Positions 24,134-32,735 of a stretch of DNA of 64,000 nucleotides are shown here, piece after piece. Under the pieces are notes generated by a model. That model had not been told where the DNA came from. It saw only the letters and a program-made list of their open reading frames with translations, and ran no database searches. The stretch's first letter is position 1. The number at the start of each line of letters is the position of its first letter. The position numbers and the translations under genes were made by a program. Source of the stretch: Bin87 sp963665395 (lineage in GTDB: Bacteria > Chloroflexota > Dehalococcoidia > Lucifugimonadales > UBA3495); NCBI GenBank assembly GCA_963665395.2, contig OY762251.1, positions 2,728,001-2,792,000 on the forward strand, given 5' to 3'.

Positions 24134-25921
24134 CTAATACCCCACCGCGTACCCGTCGTACCGCGGATCCGCCGCTCCATGCAGCGCGCCCGTTTCCGGG
24201 TCGATGTACAGCGCCATCTCCCGGCCGGTTACGCCGTCCCAGGCGTCCAACTCGTGAACCGGGTGGCCCATGGCGCGGAGTTGGCGCACCGCCGCCGGGT
24301 CGAAGCGGCTTTCCATCAGCAGGCGATCCTCGGCGGTGTGGGGAATGGTGGACTCCGTGCCGTCGCCCACGTGTTTCCAGCGGGGGGCTTCCACCGCTTC
24401 CTGCACCGTCATGCCGTAGTCAACCAGGTTGGTGATGACCTGCATATTGCTCTGCACCTGGCAGTCGGCGCCGGGAGTGCCCAGCACGTAGGCCAGCCGG
24501 CGGCCCGCGCCCTTGACCAATCCCGCGGAACTGTCGTCGCCGCCGATTTGTGATGAATCAGCGGCGCGCCGGAACGCCATCACCGGGTTCATGGTGTGGC
24601 GCACCCGCTTGCCCGGCTGGAGACAGTCCACGTGATCCGGGTCCAGATGCCAGTAGGTCATCCGGTTGTTCAGCAGGATGCCGGTATCGCCGGCCACCAG
24701 CGATGAACCCCAACCACTCTGGATACTCTGCAACTGACAGACGGCGTTGCCCTCCCGGTCGGCCACCACGAAGCAGGTGGTGTCCTCCTGCTCCGCGCTC
24801 GGCCCGCGCCGACGCGCTCCTACCCCGGCGGGAGTCCGCCGCGGCTTCGCCGACTGATGGCGCCACGGGTCGCCGGCGGTCACCTTCTGCGCCGCCCGCT
24901 CCCGGTCAATGGCAGCGGCCCGCTCCTCGGCATACTCGGCAGACAGCATTCCGGCCAGCGGCACGTCAATGTAATCCGGGTCGGCAACGTAAGCCTCCCG
25001 GTCGGCGAAAGCCATCTTCTTGGCCTCCACCATCAGATGTATGGACTCCGCCGAACCGAAACCCATGCCGGCCAGGTCGTACTGCCGGATGACGTTCAGC
25101 TCCTGCAACAATATATGCCCGCTGGAGTTGGGCGGCGCTTCATAAACCGTGTAGTCCCCGTAGTCGGTGGCAATAGCCTCCTGCCAGCGGGCGGAGCAGT
25201 CGTTCAGGTCGGCCATGGTCAGCAGGCCGCCCTGCTCCTCGCTGAACTGGACGATGGCCTCGCCCACCGCGCCCCGGTAGAAAACGTCCCGCCCCTGCTC
25301 GGCGATGGCGGACAGGGTGCGGGCCAGGTCGCTCTGGCGCAGAATGTCGCCGGCGCGCAGCGGTTCGCCGGAGCCGTTCCGCGTGAAAATCGCCCGGCTG
25401 GTGGGAAACTCGCACAACAGCGCGTCTCCCGCGATGGCCGCCGCCAGGTAGTGCGTAACCGGAAATCCGTCATCGGCCAACGCGATTGCCGGGGCCAGAA
25501 CGTCGGCCAACGGCAGCGTCCCCTGGGCCGCGTGGACGTCCAGCCAGGCGTTGAGGATGCCGGGCACGGAGACGCTGAGAATGCCCTTCATCGGGATGCC
25601 GCCACGATACCGCTCCAGCGTAGCGGCGTATGGCGCCGCCCCCGTGCCGTTGCACACCCGCAGGCTGTCGTGACCGGTCATGGGATCCTGGGCCCGGTAC
25701 GTCATAATGAACCCGTCGCCGCCGATGCCCGACATCAGCGGTTCCACCACGTTGAGAGCGGCGGCGGTGGCAATGGCGGCGTCAACGGCGTTGCCGCCCT
25801 TTTGCAGAATGGAGACGCCGGCCTGAGCGGCTAACGGATGGCCGGCGCAGACCATGCCGTTGCGTCCCATTATCACGGGACGATGCGCCGAGTAGCGAAT
25901 GCCGTGAGGTGTTGCAGACAT
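24134..25921 (-). CDS. Gamma-glutamyltransferase family protein
   Basis: 595 residues. These enzymes are made as a precursor that cuts itself before a catalytic Thr; here that is the Thr in EDTTCFVVADREGNAV, about residue 380. Further support comes from GMVCAGHPLAAQAG, GNAVDAAIATA, the PPNSSGHILLQ motif and GTPGADCQ in the small subunit. AAAGGAG lies 10 bases before ATG 25921. A low-complexity stretch (KPRRTPAGVGARRRGPS) precedes the cleavage site. No signal peptide is seen, so a cytosolic gamma-glutamyl hydrolase or related N-terminal hydrolase is likely. Confidence 0.9.
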   Translation of the reverse strand: MSATPHGIRYSAHRPVIMGRNGMVCAGHPLAAQAGVSILQKGGNAVDAAIATAAALNVVEPLMSGIGGDGFIMTYRAQDPMTGHDSLRVCNGTGAAPYAATLERYRGGIPMKGILSVSVPGILNAWLDVHAAQGTLPLADVLAPAIALADDGFPVTHYLAAAIAGDALLCEFPTSRAIFTRNGSGEPLRAGDILRQSDLARTLSAIAEQGRDVFYRGAVGEAIVQFSEEQGGLLTMADLNDCSARWQEAIATDYGDYTVYEAPPNSSGHILLQELNVIRQYDLAGMGFGSAESIHLMVEAKKMAFADREAYVADPDYIDVPLAGMLSAEYAEERAAAIDRERAAQKVTAGDPWRHQSAKPRRTPAGVGARRRGPSAEQEDTTCFVVADREGNAVCQLQSIQSGWGSSLVAGDTGILLNNRMTYWHLDPDHVDCLQPGKRVRHTMNPVMAFRRAADSSQIGGDDSSAGLVKGAGRRLAYVLGTPGADCQVQSNMQVITNLVDYGMTVQEAVEAPRWKHVGDGTESTIPHTAEDRLLMESRFDPAAVRQLRAMGHPVHELDAWDGVTGREMALYIDPETGALHGAADPRYDGYAVGY

Positions 25922-25967
25922 TTGACCCGTGCTCCTTTAGCGGCGGCAAGGAAAGTGGGGTGATGCG

Positions 25968-26123
25968 CAGGGTCTTTCGGTTGTCATTGCGAGGAGCGCA
26001 GTCCGCCTCTGGCGGATGGCAATCTCGTCGTTGGAACGGAACTGTTTGTGGTTAGCTGCCAGTGCCTCGACGAGATTGCTTCGCTACGCTCGCAATGACA
26101 AATATGAAAACCGAAAGGCCCTG
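25968..26123. mobile_element. MITE-like element, family 5, with 10 bp target duplication
   Basis: 156 bp from CAGGGTCTTTCGGTTGTC to GAAAACCGAAAGGCCCTG. GGGTGATGCG occurs directly on both sides, an exact 10 bp duplication. The interior is the GTCATTGCGAGGAGCG...GCTCGCAATGAC inverted repeat. It fills the gap between the GGT and pentapeptide genes. Confidence 0.92.
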
Positions 26124-26136
26124 GGGTGATGCGGGT

Positions 26137-26952
26137 TTAACTCACCAAATCGGCCGGAGCGTGAACCGAGGACAGCATTGCCACCGAGACTCCGCCCCTG
26201 GAAAAGAAGACCTCCTGCTCCGGGGTGAACTTCCCGCCGGCGCTGCGCAACGTGTTGATCAGGGTATCAGTGCCAATGCTCAGCATTGAGGAAGGTTCGT
26301 GGAGGGCTCTGTCCAGGTTCTTGACGCCGCCCAGGTCCAGCGCGGCGAAAATGGTGTCATGCACAAACGCTTCGTTCAGGTCGGTGTTTTCCAGCGCTGC
26401 CAGGTTGAAATTGGCGTGCGCCAGATTGGAGCGTGACAAGTTGGCTTCGGTCAGCGCCGTTTTGTAAAAAGTCGCATTGGAAAGGTTTGCCGACTGCAGA
26501 TCCGCCCAGGTGAGGCTGGCCTCGGAAAAGTCCGCGTAGTGGCAGTAGGCTCCCCGAAGCACCGCCCAGCCCAACTCGGCGCCGCGCAAGTTGGCCTGGC
26601 CCAGATCCGCCGTGGTCAGGTTGGCCCCCTGTAGTGAGGCTCCGGCCAGGTTGGTCAGCCGCAGCGCGGCCCCGTGCAATATCGCGCCCCGCAAGTCCGC
26701 GTTCTGGAAGTTGGCGCCGGTAAGGTCGCACGAATTCAGGTCGGCGCCCCGCAGATCTGCCCCCGCAAAGTCCGACCCGCTGAAGTCCAGGTTGTCCAGA
26801 TTGCTCCAGGTCAAGTCCAGGTCACGCAATTGCGAGTTGGCAAAGGATGTGCTGGAAAAGTCCTTGGTCGCTCGCAATTCGTTCCAGGAAACTACGTCGC
26901 GCCGCAGCAGGTTCAAGCCGCGCTCTGTGGAAAATTTGCGCCAAAGTTTCAT
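26137..26952 (-). CDS. Pentapeptide-repeat protein
   Basis: 271 residues. From about residue 30 to 195 the sequence follows the A(D/N)Lxx pattern in five-residue steps (SGSDFAGADLRGADLNS, NLTTADLGQANLRGAELG and so on), which forms a right-handed quadrilateral beta-helix. The last ~70 residues (LDRALHEPSSMLSIGTDTL...) are a non-repeat domain. Such proteins can mimic DNA or act as scaffolds; no specific role can be read. Downstream of the A-type Fe-S carrier gene, separated by a hairpin. Confidence 0.9.
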   Translation of the reverse strand: MKLWRKFSTERGLNLLRRDVVSWNELRATKDFSSTSFANSQLRDLDLTWSNLDNLDFSGSDFAGADLRGADLNSCDLTGANFQNADLRGAILHGAALRLTNLAGASLQGANLTTADLGQANLRGAELGWAVLRGAYCHYADFSEASLTWADLQSANLSNATFYKTALTEANLSRSNLAHANFNLAALENTDLNEAFVHDTIFAALDLGGVKNLDRALHEPSSMLSIGTDTLINTLRSAGGKFTPEQEVFFSRGGVSVAMLSSVHAPADLVS

Positions 26953-27055
26953 AACCGAACTCCCGATTGGGCTACGGCAGAATCATGGCAATTTTGCCGT
27001 CGATTAATCAACAGCCGACGCCAACGGCATTGACGCTTAATGAGCGAAAACGTGT

Positions 27056-27086
27056 TCGCCCCGGCGTATAAACCCAGCCGGGGCGA
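27056..27086. terminator. GC-rich hairpin between the Fe-S carrier and pentapeptide genes
   Basis: TCGCCCCGGC (27056-27065) and GCCGGGGCGA (27077-27086) form a perfect 10 bp stem with an 11-base loop. On the reverse strand a short T-run follows a few bases later (ACACGTTTTCG), so it may end transcription of the gene at 27161-27532. Confidence 0.5.
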
Positions 27087-27160
27087 GTCGATGGGTGTCT
27101 CAGCCGCGCCGTCAGCGGCGCGAGCAACGCGGCGTGGATCTGTCCGGCTCCGCTGGAGTT

Positions 27161-27532
27161 TTAGTGTCCTCCGCAGCCGCAACCGCCGCCGCCACAACCA
27201 CATCCTCCCCCGCCGCAGCCGCAACCGCCGCCGCCACAGCCCCCGCCGGCGTACATCGGGTTGTTGATGACGAACCCGACCCGGCCGCCAAATTCCTCGA
27301 TGTAGTCAATGGTCGCCTCTTCCAGGAAAGGCGCGCTGTCGGAGTCCATCAGGAACTCCATGCCGTCCATTCGCAAGACGGTGTCGTCCGGCTGGTGCTC
27401 CTTCTCCATGGTCAGCATATACTGCAAACCATGTCCCGCCGGCATGGCGACCACCCGCAGGGCGGAACCGGCTTCCTCCTCGGCATCCATGACTTCCTTG
27501 AGTTTCTCAATGGCCATAGGGGTAACGTTCAT
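27161..27532 (-). CDS. A-type iron-sulphur carrier (IscA/HesB family) with Cys-Gly repeat tail
   Basis: 123 residues. Residues 1-92 follow the HesB/IscA fold: MNVTPMAIEKLKEVM, LRVVAMPAGHGLQYML, FLMDSDSAPFLEEATIDYIEE and VGFVINNPM. Canonical members have one Cys in the first half and a CGCG near the end. Here the first is absent (AGHGLQY), and the tail is a run of CGGGG/CGCGG units ending CGH, with seven cysteines. Fe-S or other metal binding is likely but non-standard. GGAGTGACCAAAG precedes the ATG. Confidence 0.8.
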   Translation of the reverse strand: MNVTPMAIEKLKEVMDAEEEAGSALRVVAMPAGHGLQYMLTMEKEHQPDDTVLRMDGMEFLMDSDSAPFLEEATIDYIEEFGGRVGFVINNPMYAGGGCGGGGCGCGGGGCGCGGGGCGCGGH

Positions 27533-27653
27533 CTTTGGTCACTCCTGAATCGCTCACGTAACGAGAATCCACCATCGGATTCCCCCGTTCCTTACAGTAA
27601 AGCAAGCCTATCACGCCTCACCAAACCCGTCAATCACGAGCGAACTCGCGGCC

Positions 27654-27785
27654 AGGACGATTGCAAAGTCGATGAATATCCTGATTCCGCTCATCCTGAG
27701 CTTGTCGAAGGATGGCTTGACCGGAGCGCAGCATGGTTCGACAGGCTCACCATGAGCGGATGAAAAGGACTTTGCAATCGTCCTG
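27654..27785. mobile_element. MITE-like element, family 2 copy 3
   Basis: 132 bp, CAGGACGATTGCAAAGTC...GACTTTGCAATCGTCCTG. AACTCGCGGC is present directly on both sides, an exact 10 bp duplication. Confidence 0.92.
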
Positions 27786-27837
27786 AACTCGCGGCAGGGC
27801 TGGCGCAAGGTCTTTTCCATCCGCTCACCATGAGCGG

Positions 27838-28280
27838 GGGGTTAGGTGTTTCGCTGGGTTGGCCTCCTTTGGATTTTGTCGTGGTTTGGAAGGCAGGATT
27901 TTCCGCCAGGGGCGGACTTGCCAGCCCGCCAGGGGGCGGATTTGGCAACCCGCCAGGGGCGGACTTTCAGCACTTCGTTGTCAGCATACGGCCGGTTGGG
28001 TACGCAACTATTTTTCCCTACTTTTTCGTGTACTCAGTACGCCAAAGGCGTAGCCAGAGGCGCACCGACGCGCGGGCACGGACAGTCCCGGTGGTCCAGC
28101 CGGCAATCATGGTGAGGTGGGTCGGGTCTAACAGAGCCTTGCCGAGTGCGACCGTTGCGATTTGGAAACTGACGGGGTTGGCCGTCGAAGTGAAATCCTG
28201 CCTTTTGAGAACGTGATGGAAACAGCTGTTTTGCCTAGACAGATTTAGGATATAAGTTCTAGTGGCGGGTGGTCAAGAGG
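27838..28280. repeat. Long dispersed repeat (~400 bp), copy 2
   Basis: Inverted relative to copy 1 at 4051-4462. This copy has three CCGCCAGGGGCGGA-type units where copy 1 has two, and its own hairpin TACGCC-AAA-GGCGTA at 28038-28052. The far end carries TTGACC, 16 bases and TATATC on the reverse strand, as in copy 1, a possible promoter pointing into the repeat. No reading frame is convincing. The gene-free stretch 27533-28675 is otherwise made of mobile elements. Confidence 0.6.
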
Positions 28281-28288
28281 GATTTGTC

Positions 28289-28445
28289 CTCACGCGTACC
28301 CGCTTTGTCATTGCGAGCGTAGCGCGGCAATCTCGTCAGCGGAGCCGGGGCTTGTTGTGAACAGCCGTCAGTACCACAACGGGATTGCCACGAATGCCTG
28401 GCGGCATTCTCGCAATGACAGATGTGGAAAGTGGGTACGCATGAG
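28289..28445. mobile_element. MITE-like element, family 4, with 9 bp target duplication
   Basis: 157 bp from CTCACGCGTACCCGCTTT to GGAAAGTGGGTACGCATGAG. GGATTTGTC flanks both sides (28280-28288 and 28446-28454). The interior holds GTCATTGCGAGCGTAGCG and CATTCTCGCAATGAC arms. Confidence 0.92.
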
Positions 28446-28459
28446 GGATTTGTCAGTGG

Positions 28460-28604
28460 GCTAGCGTTCCACTTCGGGTGGTTCAGTTTTCCGGCAGGGT
28501 ATTCGAGCGGCCAAAACTGTTGCTACGCCAACGAGATTGCCACCCCCGTATCAAGTACGGGGTCGCAATGACAAAAACCAAACCACCTAAAACGGAACGC
28601 TACC
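28460..28604. mobile_element. MITE-like element, family 1 copy E (reverse, aged)
   Basis: About 145 bp, inverted relative to copies A-D. It begins GCTAGCGTTCCACTTCGGGT, ends CCTAAAACGGAACGCTACC, and has an extra CCCCCGTATCAAGTACGGGG insert. No target duplication remains, so it is probably older. Confidence 0.8.
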
Positions 28605-28675
28605 CTAACCCGCACGGGCGCCCGCTTTCGGGCGTGGCAGTGTCAGAATCAGGATTTCTATGACGGCTGGAGATT

Positions 28676-29845
28676 CTAGCCGGCCCGCTCCGCATAAACC
28701 TGCCGGGCCCGGTCAATAGCGCGCACCCGCCCGCTGACCAGGTCATCCTGCCGCTCCTTGGCCCACTGGTTGGACGCCTGGGTGCTGAGCACGCTGCCCT
28801 GGAAGTGGGGCATCACGTAGCGGGCCATCAGCTCGTAGCTGCGGAGCATCTTCTCCCGGGGCGCCCAGTCAATGGTCTGCACCAGGAACGCGCCGAAACC
28901 GCCGCTCTGCTCGCCGAGGCGCTCGATGGCCTCGATACAGTCGTCGGGGGTGCCGACGATCCAGCTTCCGGTGTCGGCCATGTGGTCGATTACCTTGTCC
29001 AGCGGGCCGTCGTACACCGCCTTCCGCCCGTTGGTTCCCTCGCTGTACTCCCGCAGGTAGCGGCCCGCGCCCATACGGGCGTCGTTCAGGGCTTCCTCCC
29101 GCGATTCGGCCAGGTGGCAGGGCAGCACCAACCGCCAGTCGTCCCGGTTCATGGTGTTGCCATGCTCCGCGGCCGACTCCTCGGCGATGCTCCACAGCCC
29201 TTGCAGGTCCGACGGCCCGGCGGAGGGATCCCGCGGCACCGTGATGGTCAACACCGAGCAGCCGTGCTTGCCGGCCAGCGTCACCCCGGCCGGCGACTGC
29301 ACCGACGCCACGGCGGTGTGCATATAGGGCCGCTGGTAGGGCCGCAACTGGAGGAGGCCCTCTTTCAGCTCGAACCAGTCGCTCTTGTAGGTGATCGGCT
29401 CCGTCTCGGTGAAGAGCCGCAGGATGATGCCCAGGGACTCGTCCATGCGCTCCCGCTGCAACTCGTGGGGTATGCCCATCATGTAGGCGTCGCCGGGCAG
29501 CGCGCCGGGGCCGACGCCAAAGAGCACCCGCCCGTAGGTCATGTGATCCAACTGCACCATGCGGTTGGCCACCATCAGCGGATGATGATAGGGCAGGCTG
29601 ACCACGCCGGTGCCCAGCTTGATCCGGTTGGTGCGCTGGGCGGCGGCGGCGATGAACACCTCCGGCGAGGAGATAATCTCCCAGCCGGCGCTGTGGTGCT
29701 CGCCAATCCAGGCTTCATCAAACCCCAGCTTGTCCAGCCATTCAATCAACTCCAGGTCGCGCTCCATGGCCAGGGTCGGGTTCTCGCCAACCCGGTGGAA
29801 CGGGCCCAAGAAAATGCCAAACTTCATTCGCTCGGGAAACGCCAT
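28676..29845 (-). CDS. LLM-class flavin-dependent oxidoreductase (bacterial luciferase-like)
   Basis: 389 residues with the TIM-barrel pattern of luciferase-like monooxygenases: MKFGIFLGPFHRVGENP, GFDEAWIGEHHS, RIKLGTGVVSLPYHHPLMVANRM, LDHMTYGRVLFGVGPGALPGDA and GTPDDCIEAIERL. These enzymes use reduced flavin and oxygen. The closest style is LuxA-like/alkanal monooxygenases, but the substrate is unknown. The start at 29845 follows GGAGG by about 10 bases; two upstream ATGs in frame lack such a site. Confidence 0.87.
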   Translation of the reverse strand: MAFPERMKFGIFLGPFHRVGENPTLAMERDLELIEWLDKLGFDEAWIGEHHSAGWEIISSPEVFIAAAAQRTNRIKLGTGVVSLPYHHPLMVANRMVQLDHMTYGRVLFGVGPGALPGDAYMMGIPHELQRERMDESLGIILRLFTETEPITYKSDWFELKEGLLQLRPYQRPYMHTAVASVQSPAGVTLAGKHGCSVLTITVPRDPSAGPSDLQGLWSIAEESAAEHGNTMNRDDWRLVLPCHLAESREEALNDARMGAGRYLREYSEGTNGRKAVYDGPLDKVIDHMADTGSWIVGTPDDCIEAIERLGEQSGGFGAFLVQTIDWAPREKMLRSYELMARYVMPHFQGSVLSTQASNQWAKERQDDLVSGRVRAIDRARQVYAERAG

Positions 29846-29976
29846 ATCAGGGCCTCCTCCATATTGGGACATAGCGGGCGCTTTCCCGCTCATATGCGTA
29901 GGACAGGGCGACGCGCGCCCCGCAATTTGCGGCCATTCTGCGCCCCACGCTATTTCCTGTCAATCAAGCATTCTTT

Positions 29977-30134
29977 CTCATGCGTACCCGCTTTCCACGT
30001 CTGTCGTTGCGAGAATGCCGACAGGCATTCGTGGCAATCCCGTTGCGGTATCGACGACTGTTCACAACAAGGCCCCTGCTACGCTGACGAGATTGCCACG
30101 CTGCGCTCGCAATGACAAACCGGGTACACGTGAG
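29977..30134. mobile_element. MITE-like element, family 4
   Basis: 158 bp between CTCATGCGTACCCGCTTTCC and CCGGGTACACGTGAG. Flanks AGCATTCTTT and AGTATTCTTT match at 9 of 10 positions. The stretch 29846-30203 has no gene. Confidence 0.82.
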
Positions 30135-30203
30135 AGTATTCTTTGCGCCTCCGCGTCTTTGCGTTAAAAATGCCGCGCCAAGTCCTGCAATTGCCCCATA
30201 AGC

Positions 30204-30232
30204 AAAAAGCCGGGGAGTTACGCTCCCCGGCC
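30204..30232 (-). terminator. Rho-independent terminator of the small membrane-protein gene
   Basis: On the reverse strand GCCGGGGAGCGTAACTCCCCGGC is a strong stem with a 4-base loop and is followed directly by TTTTTG. It lies about 34 bases beyond the stop at 30266. Confidence 0.88.
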
Positions 30233-30265
30233 CAATTTCCGAGCGTTTGCCGCGCGGCTGGCCGT

Positions 30266-30415
30266 CTAGTCGGCGGCCTGAGGAGCCATCTCCTCGTGAG
30301 GCACCGCTGCCACGGGCTGCGTTCCCTTCTCGTGCCGGCGGAGGATGAAGCGGGGCACGATGACCCAGAGGGCGAACAATCCGACAAAAGCGGCACCGGC
30401 GGCAATGGCAATCAT
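30266..30415 (-). CDS. Small single-pass membrane protein (49 residues)
   Basis: ATG 30415 follows GGAGA by nine bases and the frame ends in TAG at 30266. Residues 2-23 (IAIAAGAAFVGLFALWVIVP) form one membrane helix, followed by the basic FILRRHEKG and an acidic tail ending PQAAD. A strong terminator follows. The gene is too small for size-based gene calls but has a start signal, a plausible fold and a terminator. Function unknown. Confidence 0.7.
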   Translation of the reverse strand: MIAIAAGAAFVGLFALWVIVPRFILRRHEKGTQPVAAVPHEEMAPQAAD

Positions 30416-30556
30416 TTCAATCTGTCTCCGAACTGGTTTCGGGCGGGGTTGCCCTGATTTGTTGAAAGCCAGTATCGCAGCAGGTTGTTACGCTGATTTT
30501 GCGCCAACGTTACGCCTGTGTAACCAATGACCCGCTTCGCAGCCTCCCGATAGAGC

Positions 30557-31561
30557 TCAGACCTGCGCCGCCGCGACGCCCAGCCACCAGTGCTTGCCCC
30601 TGCCGCGCCGCTTGCGCTCGTAGCCCCGGGCCCGAAGCTCCAGGCCAAATTTGCGCTGGCTATGGGCCAGATAGCCGTTATCCAGGCACCAGCGCGCGTA
30701 TGAGGTATAGAGGTCGCCGGCCAGCGCCTTCGCTTCGCCTCCCGTGGCGCAGGCATCGGCGACGAAATCATCCACCGGCCCGTGCTCGCTGGCCTGGGAC
30801 GCGACGCCGAAGCGGGGTTCCGGCGGGCCGTCGGGAGCCACCCAGCCGGCGGCCGGCTCCGGTCCGTCCACCGCCGGGCTGCTGCGATGGGGGCGGCCCG
30901 CCCCGCTGCCGTAGCCGGGTTCGGCGACGGTGGGATCCTGGGCCGTAGCCATGGCAGATGGCCGGCCGGCCATTTCGCCCATGGCCCCATAGTCGCCGGC
31001 GGCGGCGCGGGCGGCGGCAGGCACGGGAACGCCATCAAGGCAGTAGGACGCGAAAAGGGTCAGGTCCAGATAGCGGGACAACCCGCCGAAGTGTTCCCAA
31101 CGTATCTCCTGGCCGTGCCATTGGGTTGGGTCCACGGTCAGGCAAAAGTCCGGCCCGGCAAAGGTCTGCCGGTATTCGCCGGGGATGTCCCAGGCCGGAG
31201 TCAGGAGGTTGCGTTCCAAGCTGCGGGCAATTAGAAACACCACGGCTCGAACCGTCCGCAGATCGGCATTGGTCTCGGCCAACGGATCGTCACCGCAGCT
31301 CTCTTCCAGTTCCCGCTGGGTCTGGAGAGCGGACAGGGCGAAAGCGCTGCGGATCTGGTTGCCGGCGCAGCGCAGCAGCGATTTTTGGTCGATCAAGTCC
31401 AGAGGAACCCCGGCGTCAATGATTTCGCCGCCGGGCAAATGCAACTCGGTCCCGGACGGGAAGAAGGACACGCTAATCAGGCCCCGGTGAGACGCCACGA
31501 ACAGGGCCATCGCCAGGCAGAGGTTTTCCCGCGCCAGGCGGACGCGCTGGCCTGGAGTCAT
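30557..31561 (-). CDS. Protein with primase-type C-terminal DNA-binding domain; N-terminus unknown
   Basis: About 334 residues. The last ~80 (DDFVADACATGGE, ALAGDLYTSYARWCLDNGY, QRKFGLELRARGYERKRRG, KHWWLGVA) match the winged-helix-like domain at the end of phage and plasmid D5/VirE-type primases. The N-terminal ~200 residues are not a primase or helicase that I recognise; the middle is low complexity. I chose the ATG at 31561; an upstream TTG lies in a palindrome. A solitary copy of this domain may be a phage remnant or a reused DNA-binding protein. Confidence 0.6.
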   Translation of the reverse strand: MTPGQRVRLARENLCLAMALFVASHRGLISVSFFPSGTELHLPGGEIIDAGVPLDLIDQKSLLRCAGNQIRSAFALSALQTQRELEESCGDDPLAETNADLRTVRAVVFLIARSLERNLLTPAWDIPGEYRQTFAGPDFCLTVDPTQWHGQEIRWEHFGGLSRYLDLTLFASYCLDGVPVPAAARAAAGDYGAMGEMAGRPSAMATAQDPTVAEPGYGSGAGRPHRSSPAVDGPEPAAGWVAPDGPPEPRFGVASQASEHGPVDDFVADACATGGEAKALAGDLYTSYARWCLDNGYLAHSQRKFGLELRARGYERKRRGRGKHWWLGVAAAQV

Positions 31562-31600
31562 TTCCCTGGTGGACGGAGACACTATCCAGTTGGGGGCAAA

Positions 31601-31630
31601 CGCCGGGGCGAACAATTATTCGCCCCGGCG
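31601..31630. repeat. Palindrome CGCCGGGGCGAA...TTCGCCCCGGCG
   Basis: A 30 bp near-perfect inverted repeat in the gap between two reverse-strand genes, related to the GGGGCGAATAATTATTCGCCCC palindromes elsewhere. It may be a hairpin between the dehydrogenase and primase-like genes. Confidence 0.75.
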
Positions 31631-31661
31631 TCGTTGCGGCGGCGCCGCGTTCCGGTGCAGT

Positions 31662-32633
31662 CTAGGTGTTGATGTCCATGACCACTTTGATGATGTTGTC
31701 CTCGCGCTGCTCGTACATATCGTAGGCTTGCTGGATGTCCGAGAAGCCGACCTGGTGGGTGATCAGCTCGGCGGGGTCGGCCCAGCCGCGAGCGCGCAGG
31801 TCCACCATGTCCTGGATCTGACTGATGGGGTCGCCGCTGCGCGCGCCGGTGGTGGGGATGATGCGCGGCTGCTTGTCCATCAACAGGTTGTGCTCGATGG
31901 GCACCATGTGCTCGGACGGGATGCCGAAGATGATCACCTGTCCGAACTGTCGGACTTCACGGAAGCAGGCGTTCAGCGCGTCGGGATACCCGGCGGCCTC
32001 GACACACACGTCCGGGCCGCGGCCCTTGGTGATCTCCATGACCGCCTCATGGACATCCTCCCGGTCGGGATTGATGCGGTGGGTTGAACCCATCTCGATG
32101 GACTTCTCCAGACGGTAGTCCAGCGGATCGACCACGATGACGTTGCGCGCCCCCATTCGGGAGAGAATCATGGTGAAGCTGAGGCCGATGCTGCCCTGGC
32201 CAAAGATGAGGATGTTCTGCTGCAAGGGACTGCCCATCTGCCGGCAGGAGTACAGCACGGTTCCCGGAGGCTGGCACATAACCCACTCGTCGAGGCCGCC
32301 CTCGTCGGGGAGCAGGGCCAGGCGCCCCGGTTCCGAGAGGAGATATTCGCACAGGCCGCCCGTGCCGGCGTAGGGGATCGCGATGACGCGCTGTCCCTCG
32401 CGGAACTCGTCGGTTTTGCTCTCCACGATAACGCCAGCCAGTTCGTGGGCGCCGCGGCACGGGGGAAGGGGGTACTCGGCTTCGTCCAGCACCGGGCCGT
32501 AGGTGTGGCGGATGTCGGAGCCGCACACGCTGACGCGCTCCATCTTGACGAGAACCTGCCCGTCGGCGGGCGCGGGGGTTTCAACTTCGGTGAACTCCCA
32601 GCGCTTGGGGGCAACTAGCTGTGCTGCTTTCAT
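31662..32633 (-). CDS. Zinc-type medium-chain alcohol dehydrogenase
   Basis: 323 residues. The N-terminal catalytic domain starts MKAAQLVAPKRWEF, with the zinc ligand region VCGSDIRH and CRGAHELAGVI. The Rossmann region has ILIFGQGSIGLSF for NAD(P), and C-terminal strands end HNLLMDKQPRIIPTTGAR. The second structural-zinc Cys cluster is missing, so this belongs to the short forms that lack the structural zinc. Function is oxidation or reduction of an alcohol/aldehyde, substrate unknown. AAGGAGC precedes the start. Confidence 0.88.
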   Translation of the reverse strand: MKAAQLVAPKRWEFTEVETPAPADGQVLVKMERVSVCGSDIRHTYGPVLDEAEYPLPPCRGAHELAGVIVESKTDEFREGQRVIAIPYAGTGGLCEYLLSEPGRLALLPDEGGLDEWVMCQPPGTVLYSCRQMGSPLQQNILIFGQGSIGLSFTMILSRMGARNVIVVDPLDYRLEKSIEMGSTHRINPDREDVHEAVMEITKGRGPDVCVEAAGYPDALNACFREVRQFGQVIIFGIPSEHMVPIEHNLLMDKQPRIIPTTGARSGDPISQIQDMVDLRARGWADPAELITHQVGFSDIQQAYDMYEQREDNIIKVVMDINT

Positions 32634-32735
32634 GTCAGGGGCGCTCCTTGGTGGCGGATGATGTTGTATTGGATGAAAGACGGGGCAATCATAGTATGGC
32701 AGCGGAATGGCGGCAAGGGCAACGGCAAGGCGCTA

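Noticed and set aside
26200..26850. Short DNA repeats that look array-like
   Set aside because: They are the codons of a pentapeptide-repeat protein.
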